A stretch of DNA of 64,000 bases from Candidatus Lachnocurva vaginae (GTDB lineage: Bacteria > Bacillota > Clostridia > Lachnospirales > Lachnospiraceae), in contig CP049781.1 of NCBI GenBank assembly GCA_011082265.1, positions 310,001 to 374,000 on the forward strand. The letters run 5' to 3'. Below, piece by piece: positions 52,271 through 61,962 of this stretch; the stretch's first letter is position 1; every line of letters begins with the position of its first letter. The notes beneath the pieces were generated by a model. It worked only from the letters and a program-made list of their open reading frames with translations, had not been told where the DNA came from and made no database searches. A program made the position numbers and the translations under genes.

Positions 52271-53800
52271 ATGTCACAAGATAATACACAGGGGAAGAAG
52301 AAAAAGCACTCTTTCCCGAACGCCTTTACGGTGCTATTTCTTATATTAATTCTTGCAACAATTTTAACATATATAATTCCGTCAGGATCCTTTGACAGGC
52401 TAAGATATGACGATAAAGCTAAAAATTTTGAGATAACAAAATATGATGGTTCAATAAAAACTGCTCCTGCATCTCAAAAGGTTTTGGATGATTTAAAAGT
52501 CACAATTCCTATTGAAAAATTTAAGAGCGGAGCCGTTTTAAAACCTGTTGCAATACCTAATACATATCATAGACTTAAGCAGAAACCTCAGGGCTTTAAA
52601 GAATTTTTAATGTCATCCGTGTTGGGAGTAGAGGATAGCGTAGGAATTATTGTTTTTGTTTTAATCCTTGGAGGTATAATTGAGACGATTAACCAATCAG
52701 GTGCATTTGCCGCTGCAATGTCGTCACTTTCAAAGAAGAGTAAAGGAAAAGAATTTTTACTTGTAAGTACAGTTTGTATCATCATTGCAATTGGAGGAAC
52801 GACTTATGGAATGGCAGAAGAAACGATTGCTTTTTATCCGATTCTTATGCCAATTTTCCTAGCGAGTGGATTTGATGCACTTACGGGAATTGCAGCTATA
52901 TTTTTAGGATCTGCAGTAGGAACGATGTTTTCAACTGTAAATGCTTTCTCAGTAGTTATAGCATCGAATGCCGCAGGCATTTCATTTAAGGATTCAATTC
53001 CGATAAGATTTATAGGACTTGTTATCTCAGTTATAGTTACACTCATGTATATGTATAGATATGCAAAAAAAGTAAAAAAAGATCCTACAAAATCTCTTGT
53101 TTACGACGATATGCCGCATATTAAGAAAAAGTTTTTAGAGGATTACAATTCAAAAGAAGAAATTTCTTTCGATTGGAGAAAGAAAGCTATGCTTTCAATA
53201 GTTGTAATAGGCTTTGGAATCATGATTTGGGGAGTAAGCTCACAAGGCTGGTGGTTCGAAGAAATGTCCGGACTTTTCCTTTTAATTGGACTTATCTGTA
53301 TGTTTTTATCGGGATTTGGTGAGAAAAAAGCAGTAAGCACATTTATACAAGGCTCTGCATCTTTAGTAGGTGTTGCACTTATAATCGGAGTTGCCAGAGG
53401 AATTAATATAATTCTTGACGGAGGAATGATTTCCGATACAATCTTAGATGCGTCAGCCCATGCAATTGCAGGAGTGAATGGAATACTTTTCTCAGCAATT
53501 CAGATGATATTATTTATGTTCCTTGGAATATTTATCCCGTCATCATCGGGACTTGCAGCACTTTCAATGCCGATTATAGCACCGCTTGCGGATGTTGTTC
53601 ATATCGGAAGAAATGTAGTTGTTTCAGCATATAATTATGGACAAGGGCTTATGGCATTTATTACTCCGACAGGACTTATTCTTGCATCGCTTGAGCTTGT
53701 AGATGTAACCTATGATAAATGGCTTAAATATGTACTTCCGCTCATGGGAATCATAGGAGTAATTGCACTGGCAATGCTTGGAATAGAAAGTGTTATGTAA
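52271..53800 (+). CDS. YfcC-family membrane carrier
   Basis: The 509 residues match the YfcC/DcuC-like C4-dicarboxylate anaerobic carrier family, several members of which are amino acid or arginine/ornithine exchangers. There are about 12 membrane segments (e.g. AFTVLFLILILATILTYIIP near residues 17-36, then from ~120) and the family motif GGIIETINQSGAFAAAM. The substrate cannot be read from the sequence. It has its own ribosome site AGGAGG and ends near a repeat-rich region. Confidence 0.85.
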   Translation: MSQDNTQGKKKKHSFPNAFTVLFLILILATILTYIIPSGSFDRLRYDDKAKNFEITKYDGSIKTAPASQKVLDDLKVTIPIEKFKSGAVLKPVAIPNTYHRLKQKPQGFKEFLMSSVLGVEDSVGIIVFVLILGGIIETINQSGAFAAAMSSLSKKSKGKEFLLVSTVCIIIAIGGTTYGMAEETIAFYPILMPIFLASGFDALTGIAAIFLGSAVGTMFSTVNAFSVVIASNAAGISFKDSIPIRFIGLVISVIVTLMYMYRYAKKVKKDPTKSLVYDDMPHIKKKFLEDYNSKEEISFDWRKKAMLSIVVIGFGIMIWGVSSQGWWFEEMSGLFLLIGLICMFLSGFGEKKAVSTFIQGSASLVGVALIIGVARGINIILDGGMISDTILDASAHAIAGVNGILFSAIQMILFMFLGIFIPSSSGLAALSMPIIAPLADVVHIGRNVVVSAYNYGQGLMAFITPTGLILASLELVDVTYDKWLKYVLPLMGIIGVIALAMLGIESVM

Positions 53801-53810
53801 TAGCTAAGCT

Positions 53811-53915
53811 GAGTTTAAATTAGTTTTTTAGTTTAAATTAGTTTTTTAGTTTAAATTAGTTTTATTAGTTTAATTAGTTTTATTTAGTTTTATTAGTTCA
53901 AATTAGCTTTATTTA
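53811..53915 (+). repeat. 19-nt tandem repeat after the carrier gene
   Basis: About five imperfect units of the type TAGTTTAAATTAGTTTTTT run from 11 bases past the stop to just before the terminator; later units have shortened. Confidence 0.88.
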
Positions 53916-53942
53916 TTTTAAAATTTGCAATAAGAAATATAA

Positions 53943-53982
53943 AAAAAGAGGAAAGGGAAGATTAACTTTTCCTCTTTTTATT
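53943..53982 (+). terminator. Terminator after the carrier gene
   Basis: A stem AAAAAGAGGAAA/TTTCCTCTTTTT with a ~12-nt loop and a T-run, placed beyond the repeat. Confidence 0.87.
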
Positions 53983-54007
53983 TACAATACATAATATACG
54001 GTATAAT
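53981..54007 (+). promoter_or_regulatory. Possible asnB promoter
   Basis: TTTACA (53981-53986) and TATAAT (54002-54007) stand 15 bases apart; the spacing is short, so this is a weaker match. Confidence 0.35.
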
Positions 54008-54083
54008 ATAGAAAAGATAAGTACTAAAAAATTTCAGTGCAAAATTTACTTATAATGCTACATACAGAAAGACGAGGAATAAT

Positions 54084-55913
54084 ATGTGTGGTTTCGCAGG
54101 ATTTTACGGCAAAGGAAGTTACGATAGAGAAAATGTCATAGATGCCATGGGCGAGAAAATTAAACACAGAGGTCCAGACTCGGACGGCGTTTTTGTGGAC
54201 GAAAATGTTGCGTTCAGCTTCAGAAGACTTAGCATAATCGATTTAACGTGCGGAGATCAGCCTATGGTTTCACAGGACAATAGATATGTTATGGTTTTCA
54301 ATGGAGAAATATATAACTATAAAGAGCTTAGAGAAATGCTGATAAAAGAGCATGGCTGCACATTTAGAACTAATTCCGATACTGAAGTGCTTCTTCAGAC
54401 ATATATCACATTTAAGGAAAAAACTGCTGAAAAATTAAGAGGAATGTTTGCTTTTGTAGTCTATGATAAAGAAGAAAAAACTTTGTATGGTGCAAGAGAT
54501 CCATTCGGAATTAAGCCGCTTTATTATGCAAGAATGAATAATCATTTATTATTCGGCTCGGAAATAAAGGCATTTTTAGCTCATCCTGCTTTTTCTAAAA
54601 AAGTTAACAAGGAAGCACTTAAAATGTATCTTGTTTTTCAATATTCTCCACTTGTTGAAACAATTTTCAATGATGTGTATAAACTCAATCAGGGTCATTA
54701 TTTCACATATGATGGAGAGAATTTTAAGACTGTAAAATATTTTGATGCAGGATTTGATATTTCTTATCATGATGAAGAAGAGACGAGAAAGAAAATTTTT
54801 GATGCTGTGGATGAATCCGTAAAATTCCATTTAAGAAGCGATGTTGAAGTCGGGTCATTCTTATCAGGCGGAATTGATTCAAGCTATATCTGTACGATGG
54901 CAAAGCCGGATAAAACTTTTTCTGTAGGCTTTGAATCTATCGGATTTGACGAGACGGAAGATGCTAAAAAATTATGCGAAATTTTAGGAATAGAAAATAG
55001 AAAAAAAGAAATTTCTCCGGATGATTTCTTTAATGCAATACCTAAGGTTCAATATCATTCGGACGAACCCCATGCAAACCTTTCAGCTGTACCTCTTTAT
55101 TTCTTATCAAAAATTGCAGCAGAAGATGTAAAGGTTGTGTTGTCAGGTGAAGGAGCAGATGAGCTTTTTGCAGGATACGATACTTATAAGAGAAGCTTAT
55201 CGGGAGATTTCTATAAGAGAGTTGTTCCGGCATCCATGAGAAAAAAAATAGGAAATCACTACAAAAATATGAAGGGGAGAGGAATAAATTTCCTAAAAAG
55301 AAATGCTCTTAATTTGGAAGATGGCTACATAGGACAAGCTTTTATCATGGATAACGAAACTGCGGATGCACTTTTGACTAAGGACTATAAATCGGATATA
55401 AGATATCAGGACGTAACAGCTCCTTATTTTAAAGAAGCTAAGAATTTAGATACAATTCATAAAAAAATGTATCTTGATATGCACCTTTGGCTCCCGAATG
55501 ACATCCTATTAAAAGCTGACAAAATGACGATGGCACATTCACTTGAACTTCGTGTTCCTTATCTTGATAAAAATGTATTTGATATTTCAAGACGAATCGA
55601 CTCAAATCTTTTGATTGATAAAAATAATATAACGAAAAAGGTATTTAGAGAGGCATCATCTAAGGTACTCCCGGAAGCTTGGGCAACTCGTAAGAAAAAA
55701 GGCTTTCCGGTTCCAATAAGACAGTGGCTTTGGGAAGAAAAATACTACAATAGATTTAAAAAAATGTTTGAAAAAGATTTCGCAAAGGAATTTTTCAACG
55801 TAAAGCTTTTAATGTATTGGCTTAATGAACATAGAGAAAAGAAGATGAATCATCAGAGGAAGCTTTATACTGTATATGCTTTTCTTGTATGGTACGAGCA
55901 GTTCTTTGAATAA
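54084..55913 (+). CDS. asnB: Asparagine synthase (glutamine-hydrolysing)
   Basis: AsnB makes asparagine from aspartate, ATP and glutamine-derived ammonia. The 609 residues have the Ntn-type glutaminase domain with the catalytic Cys2 (MCGFAGFYG), HRGPDSDG and FNGEIYNYKELRE, and a synthetase domain with the ATP pyrophosphatase loop SGGIDSSYI, DEPHANLSAVP and the LSGEGADELFAGY motif. The C-terminal ELRVPYLDK is also present. The 80-base leader is too short for a T-box. Confidence 0.96.
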   Translation: MCGFAGFYGKGSYDRENVIDAMGEKIKHRGPDSDGVFVDENVAFSFRRLSIIDLTCGDQPMVSQDNRYVMVFNGEIYNYKELREMLIKEHGCTFRTNSDTEVLLQTYITFKEKTAEKLRGMFAFVVYDKEEKTLYGARDPFGIKPLYYARMNNHLLFGSEIKAFLAHPAFSKKVNKEALKMYLVFQYSPLVETIFNDVYKLNQGHYFTYDGENFKTVKYFDAGFDISYHDEEETRKKIFDAVDESVKFHLRSDVEVGSFLSGGIDSSYICTMAKPDKTFSVGFESIGFDETEDAKKLCEILGIENRKKEISPDDFFNAIPKVQYHSDEPHANLSAVPLYFLSKIAAEDVKVVLSGEGADELFAGYDTYKRSLSGDFYKRVVPASMRKKIGNHYKNMKGRGINFLKRNALNLEDGYIGQAFIMDNETADALLTKDYKSDIRYQDVTAPYFKEAKNLDTIHKKMYLDMHLWLPNDILLKADKMTMAHSLELRVPYLDKNVFDISRRIDSNLLIDKNNITKKVFREASSKVLPEAWATRKKKGFPVPIRQWLWEEKYYNRFKKMFEKDFAKEFFNVKLLMYWLNEHREKKMNHQRKLYTVYAFLVWYEQFFE

Positions 55914-56024
55914 TGATGATTAAAGGGATTATATCAGAATAAAAAGACATAAGTATTGTTAATTTTTTAAATAAAAAAAGGAAATCGACTATCTTTTTGT
56001 AATTGTATTAATGAAAGGGGTTTT

Positions 56025-57050
56025 ATGGGAGATACAATTAGAGAACAATTAGAAAAGCTGGAAGAAAAGACTTTGTCAAAGTATGCTACTAAAAGCACGG
56101 ATTCAAAAGGTAGAGAAGTAGAAGAAGAACAGTGTGATATAAGGCCTGTTTTTCAGCGTGACAGAGATAGAATCATTCATTGCAAAGCATTTAGAAGACT
56201 TAAAAATAAAACGCAGGTTTTTTTGGATCCTGTAGGGGATCATTATAGAACAAGGCTTTCTCATACGCTTGAGGTTTCTCAAATTGGAAGAACAATAAGT
56301 AAAGCACTTTTATTAAATGAAGATTTAACAGAAGCCATTGCATTAGCTCACGACTTGGGACATACGCCTTTTGGACATGCAGGAGAAAGAACCTTAAATC
56401 GGCTTGTTAAAGGCGGCTTTGCTCATAATGAGCAAAGCAAAAGAATTGTTGAATTTCTGGAAAAAGAAGGAAAAGGACTTAATCTTACATGGGAAGTTCG
56501 TGATGGCATACAAAATCATCGATTGAGATGCACACCTCACACACCTGAGGGATTTATCGTTCGCCTTTCCGATAAGATAGCATATATAAATTCCGATATG
56601 GATGATGCAATTCGTGCGGGGATTTTGACGGAAGACGATATTCCTAAGGAAATAAGAAAGGCTTTAGGAAATTCTGTAAAAGCAAGACTTAATACCTTAG
56701 TTCATGATGCTATAAAGGAAAGCACAGATTCGCCGGACATAAAAATGTCTAAGGGGGTTTACGAGGCGATGATTGACCTTAGAAAATTTATGTTTGACCA
56801 CGTTTATACAAATCCTGTTGCAAAAAAAGAAGAGATTCAGGCGGATAGGCTTTTAACAGAGCTTTTTAATTATTATATGAATAATGAAGATGATTTACCT
56901 TTGAAATTTAAAAGGATGATAACGAAGGAAAATCCTTTAGATAGAGTTATTGCGGATTATATTTCCGGAATGACGGATCAGTTTGCAATAAATACATTTA
57001 ACGACATCTTTATGCCGAAAGCTTGGGATGAAGGTAGAATTTATTTGTGA
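56025..57050 (+). CDS. dgt: Deoxyguanosinetriphosphate triphosphohydrolase-like protein
   Basis: An HD-domain hydrolase that splits dGTP (or other dNTPs) into the nucleoside and triphosphate. The 341 residues show FRRLKNKTQVF, RTRLSHTLEVSQIGR, and the HD pair in LAHDLGHTPFGHAGE. The family is ~340-500 long, and this is the short form. It sits directly before dnaG, as in many Clostridia. Confidence 0.95.
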   Translation: MGDTIREQLEKLEEKTLSKYATKSTDSKGREVEEEQCDIRPVFQRDRDRIIHCKAFRRLKNKTQVFLDPVGDHYRTRLSHTLEVSQIGRTISKALLLNEDLTEAIALAHDLGHTPFGHAGERTLNRLVKGGFAHNEQSKRIVEFLEKEGKGLNLTWEVRDGIQNHRLRCTPHTPEGFIVRLSDKIAYINSDMDDAIRAGILTEDDIPKEIRKALGNSVKARLNTLVHDAIKESTDSPDIKMSKGVYEAMIDLRKFMFDHVYTNPVAKKEEIQADRLLTELFNYYMNNEDDLPLKFKRMITKENPLDRVIADYISGMTDQFAINTFNDIFMPKAWDEGRIYL

Positions 57051-57133
57051 TTAGAGTTAATAATTAAGAAAAATTTATTGAAACACCTTAATTTTTACTA
57101 TCAATATAAAAGTAGAAAAAGAAAGTGAAAGAT

Positions 57134-58936
57134 ATGCCAAGATATTCGGATGAAACAATTGAAGAAATCCGATCGAGGATAAATATTGTAGATTTCATCG
57201 GAAAATATGTGAATTTACAAAAAAGAGGTTCAGGATATGTGGGATTATGCCCATTTCACAGTGAAAAAACTCCCTCCTTTTACATTTCTCCCGATAAACA
57301 GCTTTATCACTGCTTTGGCTGCGGCGAGGCAGGAACAGTTTATCAATTTATTATGAATTATGACAATATTACTTTCCCTGAAGCTATAAAAGAGCTTTCT
57401 AGGGAGGCAAATGTTGAGCTTAAAGAGACTGGAGAAGAAACTAAAGAGGATAGGGAGAAAAAAAGGCTTAAGGAACGACTCTTTTCAATGTACAAGGATA
57501 CGGCGATTTATTACTATAGCTGTCTTAAATCAAAGTATGGCGAGAGAGGATATAAATATTTAAAAGATAGAAAGCTTTCAGACGAAACGATACAGCGTTT
57601 CGGACTTGGATATTCAATTTCGGCGAGAGGAAGGCTTTTAAAATATCTTAGAAATAAAGGATATACTAACGATGAAATTTTAAAAAGTCATTTATTTCGA
57701 TATAGCGAAAAGGATGGATTTTTAGATAAATTTTATAATCGTGTAATGTTTCCTATTATGGATGAGCAAAAACGAGTTGTGGCATTTGGTGCTCGAGTTA
57801 TGGGGCAGGGAGAACCGAAATATTTGAATTCGGATGATACGCTTATTTTCTCAAAGAGGCATTTGCTTTATGGAATGCATATTGCAAGAAGAACTCGAGA
57901 AAAAATGTTTATTTTGTGCGAAGGATATATGGATGTTATAGCACTTCAGCAGGCGGGATTTTTAAATGCAGTTGCATCACTGGGAACTGCACTTTCTGAT
58001 GAAAATGCTTCATATTTAAAAAGACTTAAAAAAGACATTTATCTTTCGTACGATAGTGATGGTGCCGGAGTAAAAGCCACTCTTAGAGCTGTTGACATGT
58101 TTATAAAAAGAGAGGTTACAATAAAAGTCATCGACATGAGACCTTATAAGGATCCGGATGAATTTATAAAAAACTTAGGAAAAGAAGAGTATCAAAAAAG
58201 GATTGATAATGCAAAAAATGGATTCATATTTTCGCTTGAAGCATCGGAAAAGGACTATGACTTAAAGGATCCAAATGGTAAAACACTTTTTCAAAGGCAT
58301 CTTGCGTCCAGAGTTCTTATTTTTAAAAATGAGCTTGAGCGAAAAAATTATTCAGATGAAATATGTAAAAAGTACGGTATTTTGCCGGAAATGTTCAATA
58401 ATTTAATAAGGGATGAAGCAAAAAAGGGTGTAAAGGATTATACGAATCTTCGATTCAAAGAAGAAAATGGATTTAAAGATTCAAAAGCCTTTGGAATGAG
58501 TATGGATAAGGCAAAGAATGGGCTTAACGAATCGGAAAAATTGCTCCTTTCATACTTACTTGACGATAAAAAGGTTTATGAAAAAGTAAAAGCTTTTATA
58601 ACTTCGGATGATTTTGAAGATGATATTAATAAAGATATATATAGTGAGATAAAAAAGGCTTATGATGCAAATTCACATGTAAATATTCCGAAAATTGTAA
58701 ATAGGTATTTTGAAACGAATGATCATAAAAAAGTCGTTGATATTTGTGATAAAAAGGATATGCTTGCAAAAGGAGCTAATAGAGATAAGGTTTTATCGGA
58801 AACTTTAATTAAGATAAAAAAACATGCTATAGATAGAGAAAATCAAAAAGCTGATCAAAGAGATCCAAGTCTTTTTAAAAAGAAGATTAAGGATAAAAAA
58901 TTTTTGGAAAAACTAAAGCTTTTTAAGGTAGAGTGA
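57134..58936 (+). CDS. dnaG: DNA primase
   Basis: DnaG makes RNA primers at the replication fork. From the ATG at 57134 (600 residues) the protein begins MPRYSDETIEEIRSR as in other primases; a GTG at 57125 is also possible. It has a CHC2 zinc finger (Cys39, His42, Cys60, Cys63), the primase core with GARVMGQGEPKYLNS, a TOPRIM fold (LCEGYMDVIALQQAG, then YDSDGAG), and a C-terminal DnaB-binding domain. rpoD follows, forming the macromolecular synthesis operon. Confidence 0.96.
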   Translation: MPRYSDETIEEIRSRINIVDFIGKYVNLQKRGSGYVGLCPFHSEKTPSFYISPDKQLYHCFGCGEAGTVYQFIMNYDNITFPEAIKELSREANVELKETGEETKEDREKKRLKERLFSMYKDTAIYYYSCLKSKYGERGYKYLKDRKLSDETIQRFGLGYSISARGRLLKYLRNKGYTNDEILKSHLFRYSEKDGFLDKFYNRVMFPIMDEQKRVVAFGARVMGQGEPKYLNSDDTLIFSKRHLLYGMHIARRTREKMFILCEGYMDVIALQQAGFLNAVASLGTALSDENASYLKRLKKDIYLSYDSDGAGVKATLRAVDMFIKREVTIKVIDMRPYKDPDEFIKNLGKEEYQKRIDNAKNGFIFSLEASEKDYDLKDPNGKTLFQRHLASRVLIFKNELERKNYSDEICKKYGILPEMFNNLIRDEAKKGVKDYTNLRFKEENGFKDSKAFGMSMDKAKNGLNESEKLLLSYLLDDKKVYEKVKAFITSDDFEDDINKDIYSEIKKAYDANSHVNIPKIVNRYFETNDHKKVVDICDKKDMLAKGANRDKVLSETLIKIKKHAIDRENQKADQRDPSLFKKKIKDKKFLEKLKLFKVE

Positions 58937-58971
58937 TAGCTAACTATAATAGTATAGAAAGAGGAGATTTT

Positions 58972-60213
58972 ATGGCTAAGTCAAAAGTTAATGCAAATAA
59001 AGATCTAAAAATAGAGAAGAAGGAAGCTGTAAAAACAAAAAAAGCTTCAACTAAAAAGACGGAAAAATCTGCTGTAAAAGAAAAGAAAGATTCAGAAGAG
59101 CTTTTTAAACAAAGACTTGCAGAACTTTTGGAAAATGCTAAGAAAAATGATGATGAAGTAACTTACCGGCTTATCAAAGATACATTTAAGGGAATAAATC
59201 TTACAGAAGATGATTTCGATAAAATTTTGGAATATCTTACTAAAAACGGCATTTCTTCCGATGAAGTCGAAGATGTTGATATTGTAGTAGATGATGCCGA
59301 AGAGCCTAATGATGAGGAACTCATAAATGAGGAAAAGGAAGATTCAGAATCTGCTTCCATGGATCTTTCTATACCGGAAAATATAAGCATAGGTGATCCG
59401 GTAAAAATGTATTTAAAAGAAATTGGAAAAGTTGATCTTCTTTCTGCTGATCAGGAAAAAGAGCTTGCAATTCAGATGGAACAGGGAAGCGAAATTGCAA
59501 AGAAAAAGCTTGCAGAAGCAAATCTTCGTTTAGTTGTAAGTATTGCAAAAAGATATGTCGGAAGAGGAATGCAATTTCTTGACCTTATTCAAGAGGGAAA
59601 TTTAGGACTTATAAAGGCTGTTGAAAAATTTGATTATAAAAAGGGATATAAATTCTCTACTTATGCAACATGGTGGATAAGACAAGCTATAACAAGAGCG
59701 ATTGCAGATCAGGCAAGAACTATAAGAATTCCTGTTCACATGGTTGAAACTATAAATAAACAGATTAGAGTAAATAGACAGCTACTTCAGGAATTAGGAA
59801 GAGAGCCGACCCCTGAAGAAATCGCTGAAAGAATGGAAATTCCTGTTGAAAGAGTTAGAGAAATTTTAAAGATTTCGCAGGAACCTGTTTCTCTTGAAAC
59901 ACCGATAGGTGAAGAGGAAGATAGTCACTTAGGAGACTTTATTCAGGACGAAAATGCACAGGCTCCTATTGATGCTGCAACATTTACAATGCTTAGAGAG
60001 CAGATTGCAGAAGTTTTAGATACTTTAACAGAAAGAGAGCAGAAGGTTTTAATTTTAAGATTCGGACTTGAAGATGGTAGAAGCAGAACTCTTGAAGAAG
60101 TCGGACGTAAGTTTGATGTAACAAGAGAAAGAATAAGACAGATTGAAGCAAAAGCTTTAAGAAAATTAAGACATACAAGTAGAAGCAAAAAGCTTAAGAA
60201 TTATCTTGAGTAA
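58972..60213 (+). CDS. rpoD: Primary sigma factor RpoD/SigA
   Basis: Housekeeping sigma factor. The 413 residues from 58972 (behind AGAGGAG) have a Lys-rich start, region 1.1 (~40-120), an acidic linker, region 1.2 (DPVKMYLKEIG), region 2 (RLVVSIAKRYVGRGMQFLDL, then YATWWIRQAITRAIADQART), region 3, and region 4 with the helix-turn-helix (EEVGRKFDVTRERIRQIEAK). An upstream in-frame GTG at 58933 overlaps dnaG and lacks a ribosome site. The promoters noted in the window fit this sigma. Confidence 0.97.
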   Translation: MAKSKVNANKDLKIEKKEAVKTKKASTKKTEKSAVKEKKDSEELFKQRLAELLENAKKNDDEVTYRLIKDTFKGINLTEDDFDKILEYLTKNGISSDEVEDVDIVVDDAEEPNDEELINEEKEDSESASMDLSIPENISIGDPVKMYLKEIGKVDLLSADQEKELAIQMEQGSEIAKKKLAEANLRLVVSIAKRYVGRGMQFLDLIQEGNLGLIKAVEKFDYKKGYKFSTYATWWIRQAITRAIADQARTIRIPVHMVETINKQIRVNRQLLQELGREPTPEEIAERMEIPVERVREILKISQEPVSLETPIGEEEDSHLGDFIQDENAQAPIDAATFTMLREQIAEVLDTLTEREQKVLILRFGLEDGRSRTLEEVGRKFDVTRERIRQIEAKALRKLRHTSRSKKLKNYLE

Positions 60214-60247
60214 GATTACATTTAAAAGATGCGGAGATCATTTTAAT

Positions 60248-61021
60248 TTGAAACAAAATATAACGATTTCAAAAAGACTTAATAAAATATTTGAAATGAT
60301 TTCGGATATAGATGCTTCAAATGATAGCGAATTAGATGTCATTTCTGATGTCGGGACGGATCATGCTTTTCTTCCTATTGCAATCATCCTAAATCATAAA
60401 GCAAAAAAAGTTATTGCTATGGATTTAAGAGAAGGTCCTTTAAAAAAAGCTAAGGAAAATATTAGAAAGTATGGGCTTTCTGATAAAATTGAGCTTCGCC
60501 TTTCAAACGGACTTTGCAATATAAAAGAAGATGATAGTGTTGATGCAGTTACAATTTCAGGAATGGGAGGAAATACAATTAAAGATATTTTGCTTTCTTC
60601 ATTTTCAATCGTAAGAAATCTTAAATATCTTATCCTTCAGCCCCAATCTGATATTCCTATGATAAGAAAGTTTTTAAGAGAAAATGGATTTTTATTTTTA
60701 GATGAAGATATCGTTTTAGAAGATAACAAGTATTATTTCTTTATGAAAGTAAGGTATGAAGAAGTTATTAATAGAATCAATAAACTTAAAAATCCTGTTA
60801 AAAATAGTAATAAAGAAGAATTCAAAGACTTTTTGGGCCCTATTCTTTTAAAAAAGAAGAGCGATATTTTTAAATCCTATCTTGAAAAAGAACTTAATAT
60901 AACAGAAAAAATACTTAAAAATATTGAAGAAAAAGACAAAATTAAAACAAGTTCCGATAAAAGGAAAAAAGAGCTTTTAAAGAAAAAGTATTTTTTAAAT
61001 AAGGCACTTAAATTGTTTTAA
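60248..61021 (+). CDS. trmK: tRNA (adenine(22)-N1)-methyltransferase TrmK
   Basis: TrmK methylates A22 of tRNA using S-adenosylmethionine. The family block is clear: ISDVGTDHAFLPIA, VIAMDLREGPLKKAKENI, and VDAVTISGMGGNTI followed by ILQPQSD. A TTG at 60248 with GGAGA ten bases upstream gives a 257-residue protein beginning MKQNITISKRL, like other family members. An upstream TTG at 60206 overlaps rpoD. The position after rpoD is typical of Firmicutes. Confidence 0.9.
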   Translation: MKQNITISKRLNKIFEMISDIDASNDSELDVISDVGTDHAFLPIAIILNHKAKKVIAMDLREGPLKKAKENIRKYGLSDKIELRLSNGLCNIKEDDSVDAVTISGMGGNTIKDILLSSFSIVRNLKYLILQPQSDIPMIRKFLRENGFLFLDEDIVLEDNKYYFFMKVRYEEVINRINKLKNPVKNSNKEEFKDFLGPILLKKKSDIFKSYLEKELNITEKILKNIEEKDKIKTSSDKRKKELLKKKYFLNKALKLF

Positions 61022-61034
61022 AGGAATGTAAGAT

Positions 61035-61910
61035 ATGAAATTAGTAGAATTTATAAAAGAAATGAATAAAATTTGTCCCGAGTACTATGCCGAAGATTGG
61101 GATAATCCGGGGCTTCAGGTTGGTGATTTACAACAAGAAATTAAAGCTATATATCTTGCACTTGATTTAAAAGAGGATACAATTATTAACGCAATAAAAT
61201 GTAATGCAGATTTAATTTTAACTCATCATCCGCTTCTATTTAGGCCAATTAAGAAGGTTACAAAGAAAGATTTCATCGGAAAAAGAATTTATTCACTTAT
61301 CGAAAATCATATGGCACATTATGCGATGCATACGAATTTTGACGCATTTTTCATGAGAGAAATTATTGATAAAAAGCTTGGACTTAAAAATACAATTCCT
61401 ATAATGAATAATTCACTTTTAGAAAAAGACAAAAATATTTTTGATAACGAATATGAAAATTCCTATGAAAAAGAATATAAAGCTTTTAGAAATAGAAGTT
61501 CAATCGGAATAGGCTCTGTTGGAGAGCTTGAAAGGGAAGCTACAGTAAAAGAGATAGCAGAAAAAATTATAAAAGAGTTTAAGGTTTCGTCTGTAAGAAT
61601 TTTTGGAGATGAAAATAGAAAGATAAAAAAGGTTGGAGTCTTGGGAGGATCCGGGAAAAGCGAAATAGATACTGCAATTTCTATGGGTGCTTCTTTATAC
61701 ATTTCAGGTGATGTTGACCATCATGCAGGACTTGATGCAGTTGAAAAGGGAATATCAATAATCGATGCTGGACATTTCGGACTTGAACATGTTTTTACTT
61801 CATATATGAAAAAAAGGCTTTCATATATGAAAGAGAAAGTGAAAGCCTTTAGCGAGATTAAGATAGAGGAAGAGGAACCAAAAGAGCCTTTCACTACGAT
61901 TTATGAATAA
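61035..61910 (+). CDS. Nif3-like dinuclear metal centre protein
   Basis: The 291 residues match the Nif3/YqfO family, hexameric proteins with a two-metal site. They are often annotated as GTP cyclohydrolase 1 type 2, but the true activity is disputed. Motifs: YAEDWDNPGLQVGD, LTHHPLLFRPIKKVT, HTNFDAF and DAGHFGLEHVF. It follows trmK after 14 bases, a standard arrangement. Confidence 0.95.
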   Translation: MKLVEFIKEMNKICPEYYAEDWDNPGLQVGDLQQEIKAIYLALDLKEDTIINAIKCNADLILTHHPLLFRPIKKVTKKDFIGKRIYSLIENHMAHYAMHTNFDAFFMREIIDKKLGLKNTIPIMNNSLLEKDKNIFDNEYENSYEKEYKAFRNRSSIGIGSVGELEREATVKEIAEKIIKEFKVSSVRIFGDENRKIKKVGVLGGSGKSEIDTAISMGASLYISGDVDHHAGLDAVEKGISIIDAGHFGLEHVFTSYMKKRLSYMKEKVKAFSEIKIEEEEPKEPFTTIYE

Positions 61911-61913
61911 AAT

Positions 61914-61957
61914 AACTTTCAATAGGAGAAGAAATAAATTTCAATGGGAGAAGAAAT
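61914..61957 (+). repeat. 22-nt duplication carrying a ribosome site
   Basis: 61914-61935 is repeated at 61936-61957 with two mismatches. Each copy holds a GGAGAAG ribosome-site-like sequence; only the second is near the next start codon at 61963. Confidence 0.9.
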
Positions 61958-61962
61958 AACTT

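Noticed and set aside
54003..54083. A T-box riboswitch before asnB
   Set aside because: The leader is only about 80 bases and shows no T-box sequence or terminator pair.
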